This document shows positions 12,226 to 24,430 of a stretch of DNA of 64,000 nt, piece by piece. Numbering within the stretch: position 1 is the first letter of the stretch; each line of letters opens with the position of its first letter. The notes below the pieces were generated by a model that worked only from the letters and a program-made list of their open reading frames with translations, searched no databases and had not been told where the DNA came from. The stretch covers positions 14,260,001-14,324,000 of the forward strand of contig OZ316899.1 of assembly GCA_973895155.1 (NCBI GenBank), in the 5' to 3' direction. A program made the translations under genes and the position numbers. Source of the DNA: Marsupella aquatica. Taxonomy: Eukaryota; Marchantiophyta.

Positions 12226-14835
12226 CACGGGAAAGTTGTGGCACTTCAGATTGGGTCACATCATGAGTGAAAAAGGTTTGGTTATTCTTCAGAAAAAATG
12301 ATTATTATTTACTTTCTAATTTAAGTTAGAATTCTGTGAGCATTGTGTGCTTGGAAAGCAACACAGGAAACCCTTTGGAGTTGAAACTCACACCAGCAAG
12401 GAGGTACTTGAGTATGTACATAGTGATGTGTGGGGACCAGCCCCTACTCCCTCACATTCTGGATGAGTTTACTATGTGACGTTCATTGATGATCATTACT
12501 CAAGGTATGTGTGGATATATACTTTCTACACAATAAGTCTAATGTTTTTGGCACTTTTAAGGAGTGGAAAGCCCAAGTTGAGAATCAGACTGGTAACAAG
12601 GTGAGATTTCTTCTATTGGATAATGGCGGTGAATACGGTTCTGATGAATTTGGAATGTATTGTAAGGAGCAGGGGATTACACACCATCTCACAACAAGTT
12701 ATACTCCTCAACAGAATCATGGTGTTTTTTAGAGGCTCAACCAAATACTATTGGAGCGCTCAAGGAGTATGTTGAGCCAATCACTTACCACATGAATTCT
12801 GGGCAGAAGTTGTCAATACTGCAGCTTATTTGGTAAATTTCTCTCCATCCAGTGCAATTGGATTCAAGACGCCATTTGAAATGAGGTACAAGCATCATGC
12901 GGATTATTCACATCTGAAGGTTTTTGGATGTGATGCTTATGTGCTTACACCTACCCAGCTTCAGTCTAAGTTTGAGTCCAAGTCAAGGAAGTGCATTTTT
13001 TCTTGGATATCAGAAAGGCGTAAAACTTAATGTTATATAGGTTATGAGATCCAGTAACCTCTAACTTAATTAGTTGTCAGTAGAGATCTTGGTAGAGATG
13101 TTTACTTTAATGAATCCAGATCATCAAAAGGAGGGGGAGAGTTATCAGGGCTCCCATACTGACAAGGGAAAATCTCCTATCCCGGACCAGGTTGGGGGGG
13201 GGGGTGATAAGTCATGATGATGTTCATGATAGGAGAGAAAGAGATGCTCCAAGTATGGAGCTAGTTCCTATGATGGAACAAGAGCCGGAGCATGCAGATT
13301 GATGTTGGTGTACCTCAAATTCAGCCAGCAACAGCAGAACATCAGGCGGCCTAAATCATCTATTAGAAGAACTTCCAATCGTTCTACTAACTAGAGCTCC
13401 TACCAGGTATGGACAATGGGAAAATTCATCTAAACTAGCTAGATGTTGACATTGCGCCTGACGATGATCATATGGCTTCTGATCTTGGAAGAAGGAGAGT
13501 CTTTTTTGTATCATGAGGCAAGTGCTCCAAAGCTTGGGGGTTTCACTCCCACAAAAATGACATATCACATGCTACGAAGGATAGGGTCATTTTCTTGGTT
13601 CTAAGGAAAGACTTAAGAATTTTTGCAGAATAACAATAGGGTATTTTTAATTCAATTTTGAGACTTACAAGAACCCGGGATAAGAACATTAGGGTCTTTT
13701 TAATCCAAATTTTAGAATATTCTTATAGGGGTTAGAAAATAAAAACATTTCTTGCAGTTTAGGGGGTCAAAACATCGCAGGTGATGGGGAGGTCCCCATA
13801 TAGTGAGACCCCCGAGCTTCAAAGCAGAAGCAAGAGTGGACTGCAGCAATGCAACTGGAGATGCAGTCACTGAAGGACAACAAAACTTGAGGGTTGGTCA
13901 AGCTTCTTGAAGGTCAGCAAGTGGTGGACAGCAAGTGGATTTACAAGTTGAAGGATCAGTCCACGGGAGGTGGGACCAAAGGTGTACAAGGCTAGGTTGG
14001 TAGCCAAGGGATCGATTCACACAGGAGAAAGGTGTGGATTATAATGAGGTCTTCTCACCAGTTGCTAAGTACTTTACAATACAACTATTGTGTGTACTTG
14101 TTGTTTTATTTGGTCTGCTACTAGAGCAAATGGATGTTGTCATAGCTTTCCTCTATTGCACCTTCAGTTGGAAGAGGTGATCTTCAAGGCAGTGGAATAA
14201 GCGGTTTGAAGATTGGATCCGTGCATAGGGTTTTCATAGGAGTGTGTTGGATCCTTGTGTGTATCTTAAACCGGTGAAGAATGTTGTCTTTGGTTTCATC
14301 AATGTTTTAGTACTTTATGTCCAGGATGACATGCTTATTGCGGCCAAGGATAGATCTGAGATTGTTAAGCTCAAGGCTCTGCTCAGTGCAGAGTTTAAGA
14401 CGAAGGACTTAGGGCCAGCTAAGAGGATTTTGGGTATGGAGATCATTAGGGACATACGTGGAGGCTGGTAAGCTATGGTTGACGCAGAGCAATTATGCAA
14501 AGAAGATAATTGCAGGGTTCAACATGGGGATAGCAAGCCAGTAAGTACCTCGTTGGCTCCACACTTAAAGTTGTCAAAGGTTCCTTATGACAAGGCAGTG
14601 GGGAGTCTCATGTATTTGATGACTTGCACTAGACCTCATCTTGCCATGGCTATGGGAAAGGTGAGCAGGTACATTATTGTTTAATTCAGGGAAGGTACAC
14701 TGTGAAGCTGCAGTGAAGTACTTGAAGGGAACTGTGGATCATGGCCTTTTGTTTGATGCACATGCAGCTGATAATATGAGATCATTGATGGGATATGTAG
14801 ATGTTGACCATGCATAGTATTTGGGTTGGATGAGG
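12226..14835 (+). pseudogene. Tork-like copia retrotransposon, 5' half relic
   Basis: A degraded copia polyprotein in order: GAG-pre-integrase (LWHFRLGH, then C-x2-C), integrase core (LDNGGEYGSDEF and HHLTTSYTPQQN; 12,420-12,735), integrase C-terminal part (GCDAYVLTP; 12,830-13,020), the KLLEGQQVVDSKW/YKLKD and ARLVAKG regions with frameshifts (about 13,840-14,030), the RT palm with YVQDDMLIA (canonical YVDDML, 14,320) and the start of RNase H (14,475-14,815). A MITE interrupts it at 13,533. Coding similarity stops at about 14,815, just before a new LTR-like sequence. The missing RNase H end occurs at 52,966-53,278 on the same strand. Confidence 0.85.
13533..13816. mobile_element. MITE, copy 2 (284 bp)
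   Basis: TIRs CTTGGGGG...TCAC and GTGAGACCCCCGAG match copy 1. The flanks are CTCCAAAG (13,525-13,532) and CTTCAAAG (13,817-13,824), an 8-bp target duplication with one mismatch. Internal homology to copy 1 includes CATATCA, CGAAGGATAGGG and GGAAAGACTTA. It is inserted between the integrase and RT parts of the copia relic. Confidence 0.85.
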
Positions 14836-15617
14836 TGTGACACGGGCAACGTGTCACTTAACCAAATGCAGGTCATAGATTAGGATTTATACGGTCATTA
14901 GGACCGTAGCCATAGCGTAGAATAGCACGAATAGCCGTCTTTGCCATTATGAATAGATTAGGAGTAGGTTAGTTGACCAAATGATTACAAATTAAGGAGG
15001 AGGATTATTACGCTCGACCGAGGTACGGTGGTGGCGGCGAAGTAAAAATCTGTTAGGAGAATCACGCTTGGACCGAGACGCCGACTTCAGCTCATTATCA
15101 ACGACCAAAACGGCCTTGCCCTCTCACGCTCGAGCTCACCCTGGCACCCCTATAAGAGCAGAGTCGATGGCGTTGTGGGCCATTTGCTCATTTCTACCTT
15201 TCGGGATTCATGGACATTGCCATTCACTCTCACCTCTGGCTCAAATCAAGCTGACCTTTACAAGGAAATTATCAAGGAATAAGAGCGGATTGTGGCGAGA
15301 TTTAGTCAGGGCGAGTAAGGCCTCCACCAGCAAGCGGACTAACCGGGCGGGAGCGCGGACTCGACAAACCAGACTATAGAGGTTAGTATGACCCTTACAG
15401 CCTTGGGATTTTGGACCTTGTTTGGCGAGGTTGGTGCTAAACTCTCCGAGACTTACTAGTACTCTTGCCCCGAGAAAGCCGCTTACGAACGAAGATACGC
15501 GAAGTTGGTGGCCAAAGTAGCACAGGTTAACTGTGAGAAGACGGCCATCACCAGGGATTCCAGTTACAACAAGCTACGGGATAAATCAGCGAGGAAGGGT
15601 TCAGATCGGTGGCAGAG
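14836..15617 (+). mobile_element. LTR and Gag start of a PMD-type retroelement, interrupted at 15,618
   Basis: It begins TGTGACACG, a typical LTR-like TG start that also forms a hairpin with CGTGTCAC. A TATAAGAG box lies at about 15,150. A coding-like stretch at about 15,480-15,615 reads YERRYAKLVAKVAQVNCEKT and is cut by the left TIR of the giant transposon. The retroelement's Gag appears to resume immediately after the right TIR at 47,623. The style of the LTR resembles that at 49.7-50.2 kb but is diverged. Limits are approximate. Confidence 0.5.
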
Positions 15618-15651
15618 ATCAGCCTATTTATTAAAAGTGTATTTTCTTTTG
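15618..15651 (+). repeat. Left terminal inverted repeat of the giant transposon
   Basis: Reads ATCAGCCTATTTATTAAAAG then TGTATT and a T-rich tail ending TTTG. It is the reverse complement of 47,622-47,589 with one mismatch in the first 27 bases and three more in the outer tail. Confidence 0.9.
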
Positions 15652-15664
15652 TTCACAAATCAGT

Positions 15665-15715
15665 CCTGAAATGTACACTTTACGAAGCCCAAATGTACAC
15701 TTTATAGGCCAAATC
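15665..15715. repeat. Left subterminal repeats (AAATGTACACTTT)
   Basis: Two copies of AAATGTACACTTTA followed by an AAGCCC or AGGCC context, immediately inside the left TIR. The same motif is iterated about ten times next to the right TIR. Such subterminal repeats are common transposase or accessory-protein binding sites in plant DNA transposons; that role here is inferred. Confidence 0.75.
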
Positions 15716-15730
15716 TTATTAGTTTTATAT

Positions 15731-15886
15731 TATTATATTATATTATATTATATTAATTATAATAGTATTATATTACTTATTAGTTCACAAAGAACCATGG
15801 GATAGAGATCATACTTGTAAAAACATTTCTGCACAAAGAAGCCCAGGCAAGGACCATTGATTGATAATGTGTGAAAATAATTATAT
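15731..15886. repeat. 156-bp direct repeat, left copy
   Basis: Identical by eye to 18,661-18,816. It starts in a TATTA microsatellite and ends exactly where the LTR beginning TGTTGTAAC starts. See the matching copy for interpretation. Confidence 0.9.
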
Positions 15887-16253
15887 TGTTGTAACTCATA
15901 CTTGAGTTAAGTCTACCTTTGGGATAACTACCTATGTAACTACCCTAACTACTTAGGCTGTAGCCACATGTACATATTCTACCAAGAGTAAAGATGGAAC
16001 CAACTCTTTGTCTCATTTCTCCCACAACACGTTATCAGCACGAGCCTAAGACTGGCTGAATTTTTAGGCCATGACTGATTCAACCTAAGACAAAGAAAGG
16101 AGGGAGAGCCCTGAAGACGTGATTTGAATGTGCCAAAGTTTTTTTAGTTTTTTTCTGCGAGAACTGCTTGAAGCGCTGCAGCTCGCTTTGCACTCTGAAT
16201 TGAGGCGGAATGTGGACGAAGATGGCATTTGATGTTAGCTTGAATGCGGCCAA

Positions 16254-17350
16254 TTGTGTGAAGGGAAAGTGGAATGTATTGTGAGCAAATGGCGTCCGCA
16301 TCGTTTGTTGTTGGCTTGGGCTATGCACGTTGGGATCCCGCTCGTCCTAAGTTTCATGGTTGCTATTGGATGTCTTCTTCTCATTTTTAACAAATTTTTT
16401 GAGCAATGGATTCCCTCGATCTTGGTGTCTCTGTCAACTTTAAGTGCAGAATTGCGATGATGCCTCATCGATATTTCAGTTTTGAAGCGACCTATTGCCT
16501 CGGAAGTTATCAAATTCCTAGGTTAATTCTGCACAGTGGCAAGGATTACGAAGATATCATGGTCCCTGCGGAATTCCTGTTGTGTCTCTTCATTCCTGCC
16601 ATGCAATGAGGACTGCGGGAAAGGCAATGCTATCCCCGCTTAGGGTCTTAGTTCCCAAAGTCACACAGTGATTCTTTCATTGTTATCCGCGAATGAATTT
16701 TCATCGTAGTCCTGCTTTGCATTCTGAACTGGCCTGCGCCACATTAGTTCACACATGCGTCAATAGTCCTGGTCCAGTCCGTTTCACTACGTTCTCTTAC
16801 TCTTTCTCCACCGGTACTACCAATCTGTTTGTGAGTTCCTGGAGTTGATGAAGTTAATTGGATTGATTTCTCATTCTTCTTACCGAAAACTGTGACCAAG
16901 AAAACTATGCAAGCACATTGAATTGAGAGCGAAGCCACTGGAAACTCCTACAATTGTCCGGAGGTCTGCTACGTTGAAAGATAGCAATGCAAGGAATGCG
17001 GTGAATTGTGTCATGCAACTACATTACGGTAAGCCGCGGATAAAGGCCTCGGCTGCTCAGGAGATGTCGCCCGAGTACGAGGAAAACAAAGTGGAGAAGA
17101 GAAGAGGGGACTCGGACACTCTGTCGCGCCGCGGAAAGTTCTCTCCCTTAGGCATTTTTTGTGCCTTCGATTTCTTCTTCCTCGTTATCAAAGGCAAACA
17201 CAAGGATGAGGAAAGTAAGGAGGATAGCGATGACCAATGGGAGTCCCACAGTTACGGCACCTATAGCACAGAAGGACACAGAATGCCAGTTTTGGTAAAC
17301 AACAGTTCTCGTGAGATTGGCAGTATGCATGGATAAGATGGAACAATCCA
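16254..17350. other. Two opposed short frames with a shared membrane-segment pattern
   Basis: Plus-strand 16,254-16,460 (68 codons) and minus-strand frame covering about 17,290-17,150 both read W, twelve residues, VG(I/L)PLV, then about 15 hydrophobic residues ending in a polar segment. The DNA between corresponding positions is only weakly similar. They could be diverged inverted copies of a small membrane-protein exon carried inside the LTR element, or chance. No start context or family is recognised. Confidence 0.25.
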
Positions 17351-17764
17351 CGACCAGGGGTAGGGGCATTGGTGTTATGAGCTTACGAGTTGACCATTGG
17401 GAGCACGAACCAAGAGAAGCTTGGAGAAAAGAGGATAAGAGCACGAAGGGAACGCGCGCAGCAAAGAACAAATCTCGCAACAAAAATGCTGAAACGTCAA
17501 GAAAACGTCGAGAACATACCGCTAAGTGCAAACCCTCCTTAATTGCAAAACCCATCAAATAGATTTGCGTATACAAAGAACAATGTGCACTGAACCAGGG
17601 AAACACACATACTAAGAACGGGGACGAAATGGCATTAAAATGAAAGATATCTATTGGAAAGATTACCATATAAGAATTGCCATTCACAAATTCAGGGGGA
17701 GAATTGTTTTTCCCAACGTGCCTACTGCATTTAAAAGCTGCCTACGGCACTTAAAAGTTCAGCT

Positions 17765-17842
17765 CCGTGCCTACTACACATGGAAGCCAATGAGTGCGTA
17801 CTGCACATGGAAGCCAATGAGTGCGTACTGCACATGGAAGTA
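17765..17842. repeat. Minisatellite, 27-bp unit
   Basis: Almost three units of a 27-bp sequence containing TGGAAGCCAATGAGTGCG. Looser relatives of the TGCCTAC/TGCAC pattern lie on both sides (17,715-17,920). Confidence 0.9.
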
Positions 17843-18660
17843 AATGACAAATTGAGGGGGAGACCTCAAGTAAGACTTGACATCAAGCAATGTAACCCAT
17901 GGGATGTGCCTATTGCACAAGTGCCTTTCGCACCAATGAATACCTAAAAATGGAACTTTATTCCATGCATATGGCAAATCATGAAATCTAAGGAATTTTT
18001 ATAAATGATTGAACATGATGTTAACACAATCACTTACCAATACTTGATGAGGTATACTGGATATTAAAGTACCATATGATAATATGAGGTACAGTACCAG
18101 GTCATAAGGTACCATAAGGTGAGACATGGCATGGTAAGGCACCATAAGAGATGGTGCGCCATACCCCAATATGATAACCCTATGTTATGGATATGGTACG
18201 TGATATGGTTCAAATAGGTTATGCCCACACCAAATCTAGGATTGGACACCCAATCCAATTCCAAAGCCATGGATTACACCATATCATCTTCATTTTGTAC
18301 TAATACTTTGCTTTGTCATGGCATGTAATCTGTGACCATCAAGGAGTCTCCATTTCCCGATTGGAAGGAGACACGAGAAACAATCAACCAAGGAGGATCT
18401 TCAACAAGCCTATAGTGCTGACAAGCACCTTAAGAGACTTTGTAGAAATTACACATACACTATATGCTTAAACCCAATTATGTTACACCCATGGGGATGG
18501 TAATACTCTTTCCTCCCACAAAGAAAGTAGGGGAGGTTTTAATGAGGTTACATCCCCCACTTACACTTTACCATACAACATGAATTATAAGACATCTATT
18601 AGGAGAAGCTTGACATTCATTTATAGTAGACTTGAGATGACTTGAGATAATATAATATTA

Positions 18661-18816
18661 TATTATATTATATTATATTATATTAATTATAATAGTATTA
18701 TATTACTTATTAGTTCACAAAGAACCATGGGATAGAGATCATACTTGTAAAAACATTTCTGCACAAAGAAGCCCAGGCAAGGACCATTGATTGATAATGT
18801 GTGAAAATAATTATAT
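18661..18816. repeat. 156-bp direct repeat, right copy
   Basis: Same 156 bp as 15,731-15,886. After this copy the sequence continues as ACAATTG into the 3' region of the FCP1-like gene, so this is the contiguous, original context. The left copy is interrupted by the LTR. The pair therefore brackets the gag-pol-less LTR element. Confidence 0.9.
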
Positions 18817-18915
18817 ACAATTGTGTCCAAACTTACAATGAATAGCCAGGGCTGGCACCCATTTGTACTATCTAATGGGCTTAACATGAGTCAAATCTCT
18901 AAACAAAGTGCTCCT

Positions 18916-21900
18916 TGTTAGAATATATTTAACCCTTAGCCCATATGATACAAAGAGGTATGCAATACCTAGATATAAAGAGACACAAGACTAGGAAAGG
19001 GTAGTTACAACTACCCCAATGTACAACATATAATAAGCCACATTGGCTTAAGGGAATAATCAATCATCTTTGTTGGTGTATATACATTTCATAACTTAAC
19101 ACGTTATCAGCACATGATTTTGCTCCTCCAACAACTCTCGAGCTACTCATAGGCCTCTTGTGAATTTCTTTTTTTCTGTGAACGAAGCATCGAACGAAAT
19201 TCCCCAAGACACATTTTTTCTTTTCTTTCGCCAAGTACACCACAAAAATTTTCATCGACTATGACTACATTGGAGAAGCTCCAATTCCCATTGCTCACAA
19301 CAGATGGCGACAATTATTTATCTTGGGCACAGAATACAGAAATTATTCTCAACATGAAAGGCCTCGGCGACATTATCTTAGCAGATATCAATGGCACATT
19401 ACAACAAAAGGCTCAGGCACTATATATCATTCGCCATCACCTCGCTGCCGAACTACAACTTGAATACCTTACAGAGTTTAATCCTCGAGTCCTATGGGAC
19501 GCTCTCAAATTGAGATTCGACCATCTGCGTCTAATTTCCCTACCAGCTGCACGAAATGAATGGATTCATTTACGAGTTCTAGACTACCCTACAATTGCGA
19601 AATTCAATAGCGCCTTATTTCGGATAACTGCTCAACTAGCAGCCTGCGGCGAACCAATCGATGAAGCAGCAAAGATCGAAAAGACTCTTTCTACATTCTC
19701 GGCAGCGAACATGCAGTTATCACAGATTTATAGACAACGCCATTTCACCCAATTCTCAGATTTGATTGCAGTCATGCTCCTGGCTGAAAAGAATGACCTC
19801 CTCCTTCTGAGGAACTCTCGCGAGCGACCACCAGGCACGCTTCCTAAACCGGAAATACAATTCACGAATACCAATAGAGGTAATTCCTCTTACAATCGAC
19901 CTCGTGGCCAATTTAAAAGCAATCCAAGTTGTTTTAATCAATTCCACAAGAGAACATTTTCGCACAGACAAAGGCAAAAACTTCAAGCCTCTCATGAATT
20001 CTTGGTATCGTAACCCCAACCATATGCCAAATAAACCTGCACAGAATTACCCCACAAATAATCAGCCCAAGTGTTTCCGTTGCGGTGGGATAGGGCATAT
20101 CCAAAAGAATTGTAGAATTCAAGCTCACCTAGTCAAACTATACCAGGCCTCCCTCAAAACATCCAACACCTTAACAGCCGCACATCACTTGGAGATTGAT
20201 GACGATCTCTCCAAATATACGCTTGCACCTCCCCCACCAGAGGTCCATATAATATCACATGGAGTAAATGACACATCTCTCGCCGGTGCTGATATTTGCA
20301 TTCTTGACAGCGGCACTTCTCACTCCATCCTAAAAGACAAATGTTATTTCCAGCACATATACCCATCAAATAGACCTGTGACTACTATCACAGGTATAAA
20401 CCAATTAGAGGAAGGCCATGGACCTGCCCAACTTACCCTTCCTCAAGGCACAACCATTAAAATTGCATCTGCCATATATGCCCCACTTGCGACACGAAAC
20501 TTACTAAGTTTCCATGATGTCCGTCAAAACAATCTCCACATACGCTCTGCACCCAACAACCACAGAAACTCTCTACAGATTTTTTGAGAAACTGATAATG
20601 GCCCCATCACAGTACTAGAGACATTACTACTCCATCCCCCCGGCGTTTATGCCACTAAGATCATGTCTTACAATTCCCAACGACAACAATTATCCCCAAC
20701 AGAATTATGGCATATCCGCCTAGGCCACCCAGGCCCAGGGATGTACCATAAAATTATGAAGAACACCATTGGCATACCAAAAGGAGTACACCCATCCACG
20801 AAGTTAGACACTTGCATCCCCTGTGCACAAGGCAAATTTATCACTCATCCAGCTTCCACTAAGAACACCTATCAAATCCCTGACTTCCTCTCACAGATCA
20901 ATGTGGACGTCTGCGGACCTATTGATCCACCGAGTGGACCATTTAGGTTTTTCCTAGTAATGATCTGCTCCTCAACCAAATGGTCCTCTGTTTCTTTAAT
21001 TTCCACCAGAAACCTTGTCTTTGCCAGACTGCTAACACAGCTTATACGTCTTCGCACTCAATTCCCTGACTCTCCTACCAAAATAATTTGAATTGATAAT
21101 GCTGGCAAATTTACATCACCAGCATTCGATGACTTCTGTCAAGTCCTGGGCATCACAATTCAATACTTAGTACCATATGTACATTTCCAGAATGGTACTG
21201 CAGAGGCATTAATAAAACGTTTACAGATGATCTCAAGACCTATGCTATTACAGACACAACTCCCACTTACAGCCTGGGGACATGCTATACTCCATGGCGC
21301 TGCACTAGTGCGATATAGACCATCGGCTTTTAATATTTACACACCACACCAACTAGCATATGGCTCTATACCAGATATTACACACCTGAAAGTGTTTGGC
21401 TGCCTTGTTCTGGTACCCATTCTTGGCCCCAAGCACACCAAGATGGGACCACAGCGTCGACGTGGCATCTATATTGGCTACGACTCTCCCTCGATAATAA
21501 GGTATCTCGAACCCACCACTGCTGATGTGTTTCGAGCTCGATACCAGGACTGTAAATTCTATGAAGACACCTTCCCAACACTTCTAACTCCAGCACAACT
21601 CTCCAAACAGCCTGTCTCAACACACACATTAGACTGGACAACAAAGGATCCATTCTGGAATGATCCTCGTACTCAATTGACAAACGATGAAGTGAAACGC
21701 ATTCTGAACCTCCATCAAATTATGGAGAAAATACCTGACGCATTTAATGATGCTACAAATGTAACAAAATCACATATAGATGCAGCCAATACTCCTGCGA
21801 GAATTCATATACCAGATACTCGAGCCACAGACCTCGCTCCCAAGGCTAAGCGAGGCAGACCTTCAGGTTCCAAAGACTCTAGACCACGGCAGAAGACACC

Positions 21901-24430
21901 TGTATCAACACATTTATCCTTACAATTACCGCCAATTATACAAGATGACAATGAAGAAATATCCATCCACTATATGCATACTGGACATTTATGGCATCGA
22001 AATTTAACTGAACCAGATGAGCATTTTGCTTTTCTTATATCCCAGGATATAACTAAAGATTTACCAGAACCCCGGACAATTAAAGAAGCACAACAACGAC
22101 CAGACTGGCCCAAATGGAAATCTGCTATTAACTCTGAACTTGATTCTCTGATATCTCGCCAAGTTTTTGGAGAACTCCGAATCGTCCCTGCTGCACAACA
22201 CCTAACTGGGTATAGGATTATATTGATACGCAAACATAATGCCGCAGGTGAAGTAATCCGCTATAAAGCCAGACTCGTGGCTAGAGGCTACACGCAAATA
22301 TATGGCAAAGATTACAACCTTACTCATTCACCGGTCATGGACTCCATTACCTACCGATATCTGATTGCTTTTACCCTCACACATCAAATTCGTATGCATC
22401 TTATGGACGTGGTAACTGCTTACCTTTACGGTATACTTGATACTGACATACAAATGCAAGCTCCACCTGAATTAATTCAGAGGGTAATTTTCCACATTAA
22501 GGGGGAGCATACAACCTCCCCAACCCCGGACCTAAAGTCGGGTATTGATAAGATTGTCCCTACACAGGACTTTAAGGACCATCTCATTCACTCAGGCCAG
22601 ATGATACCTACTGAAATACATGACTCATCAGCGGTCCAAAATAAAAAGGCCCAGCAAATTGCTAGTGGTGAACAGTCAGCGGATTCACCATTGAATTATA
22701 CTGACTTACTCGCTGAGGTAAATCCTGTTCACCACAGAATCAATAAAGCCAAGAAATCAGAGAAAGCATTTGCTGTACAGGTTCTTAGGTCACTCTATGG
22801 TTTAAAGCAGAGTGGCCGCATCTGGTATAAACGTTTCCGTGCAGAGATGCTTGCACTTGGTTTTGTGAATGAGGACATTGCCCCTTGCCTTTTTATCAAA
22901 AGACATGGCACTGAATTTATAATCATAGCCATATATGTCGACGATATTAACCTAATGGGTACTAAACTCATTATGGATCAAACCATTACCACACTTAAGA
23001 GCATATTCGAAATGAAGGATATTGGTCAACCCCTATTCTGTATTGGCATTCAATTTGAACATTTATCCAGCGGTATTCTTATTCATCAATCTACATATAC
23101 CAGAAAACTATTAAAACAATTCAACATGGACAAAAGCTATCCAGTCACGACACCTATGGAAATTCGATCTTCAGACACATCCAGAGATCTGTATAAGCGC
23201 AGGACCGAACACGAACCAATCTTAGGCCCAGAGAAACCTTACCTCTCTGCTATAGGAGCCTTGATGTACCTGGCGAATCAAACTCGCCCAGACATCTCTT
23301 TCGCTGTCCACTTGCTTGCTCGACACAGCTCCCAACCGACTATTAGACATTGGAATGGCATTAAGAGGATATTGCGCTACCTTCAAGGTACAATCGATAC
23401 TGGCCTCTATTACCCTAAAGATGTGCCTAATGAATTGATTGGTTACGCAGATGCAGGTTACCTTACAGACCCCGATGATGCGAAATCCCAGACGGGATAT
23501 GTATTTCTACAAGGACATACAGCCATATCATGGAAAAGTACCAAGCAAACTTTGACGACCACATCCTCCAACCATGCGGAAATCATAGCACTATACGAAG
23601 CTAGCCGAGAATGCCTGTGGCTTCGACAGCTTATCAATCATATCCAGTCGTCTACAGGCCATGCAATTCTTACCAAGCCTACTATCATCTACGAGGATAA
23701 CAAGCCTTGTGTTGATCAGATAGTTAAGGGCTTCATCAAGGGCGACCGAATCAAACATATTGCCCCCAAATTTTTCCACACGCATGAACAACACGGGGAC
23801 CAAATCAACGTTCAATGGATACCTTCTAAAGATAATCGCGCTGACCTTTTTACAAAGCCCTTACCTCGCATTCTCCACGAAGCGCATTCGATTGGAATAG
23901 GACTCCGTAGATTATCGGACTTCACTGCAATCTGACTTTCCCACCTCTTCCACGATACCTCCTCTGTTCTATGCATATTCTACTGAACGTATGTTCTCCA
24001 TACTCGAACATTTCGACACATCCTATCAAACACTCGTTTAGATTTAGCCATACATGATTACACTCCTTTCTTACTAGTTTTAACTCATTACATGTAAGGT
24101 AGTGACACTCTTTTTACCCCAGAAGAAAGCAGGGGGTTTTTAATGAGGTCATACCCCAATGAGTTTTTCCATTATACTCAGAACTAGACTTAAATTTATT
24201 TCCTAAATGGTTACTTTAAGAAACATAAAGTAACCAAGGGGGAGTGTTAGAATATATTTAACCCTTAGCCCATATGATACAAAGAGGTATGCAATACCTA
24301 GATATAAAGAGACACAAGACTAGGAAAGGGTAGTTACAACTACCCCAATGTACAACATATAATAAGCCACATTGGCTTAAGGGAATAATCAATCATCTTT
24401 GTTGGTGTATATACATTTCATAACTTAACA
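18916..24430 (+). mobile_element. Copia retrotransposon 1, 5,515 bp, very young
   Basis: The two LTRs (18,916-19,101 and 24,245-24,430, 186 bp each) look identical base for base, start TGTTAG and end TTAACA. The 5-bp target duplication is CTCCT (18,911-18,915 and 24,431-24,435). The primer-binding site CGTTATCAGCAC follows the 5' LTR at 19,102. The polypurine tract AAGGGGGAG precedes the 3' LTR at 24,236. It is inserted in the third-last codon of the FCP1-like gene. Despite identical LTRs the polyprotein frame is broken, so this copy was probably mobilised by proteins from another copy or mutated very recently. Confidence 0.95.
19261..23935 (+). pseudogene. Copia 1 Gag-Pol polyprotein, disrupted
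   Basis: Gag begins at ATG 19,261 with the UBN2-type NYLSW motif. A frameshift between about 19,900 and 20,010 moves the zinc knuckle CFRCGGIGHIQKNC into another frame. From there one frame runs to 23,935, with TGA at 20,585 and at 21,089; both fit CGA-to-TGA changes (the sister element has Arg, IRVDN, at the second). Domains in order: protease with LDSGTS, GAG-pre-integrase HIRLGHPG and C-x2-C, integrase, an uninterrupted 902-codon frame with RT (YVDDINLMG) and RNase H (YADAGY, EDNKPC, DLFTKPLP). The RT carries an extra segment of about 95 residues between the APPELI and LRSLYGLKQSG motifs. Confidence 0.9.

Larger units (their letters stand above)
15887..18660 (+). mobile_element. Gag-pol-less LTR element (5' LTR 15,887-16,029)
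   Basis: The 143-bp LTR starts TGTTGTAAC and ends CACAACA, followed directly by the primer-binding site CGTTATCAGCACGA (16,030) shared with the two copia elements in the window. The interior has no Gag or Pol. PPT-like purine tracts (AGGGGGAG) occur at about 17,694 and 17,853. At 18,490-18,560 there is a 3' untranslated motif like that of copia 1 and 2 (hairpin of CCTCCC/GGGGAGG, then TTTTAATGAGGT). No 3' LTR is visible, so it is a non-autonomous, probably 3'-truncated relative of the copia lineage, inserted near the left end of the giant transposon. Confidence 0.65.

Noticed and set aside
17148-17687. 179-codon minus-strand membrane protein
   Set aside because: No family, no start context and it overlaps unrelated frames in a noncoding LTR-element interior. 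Only the short shared pattern was kept as a weak observation.
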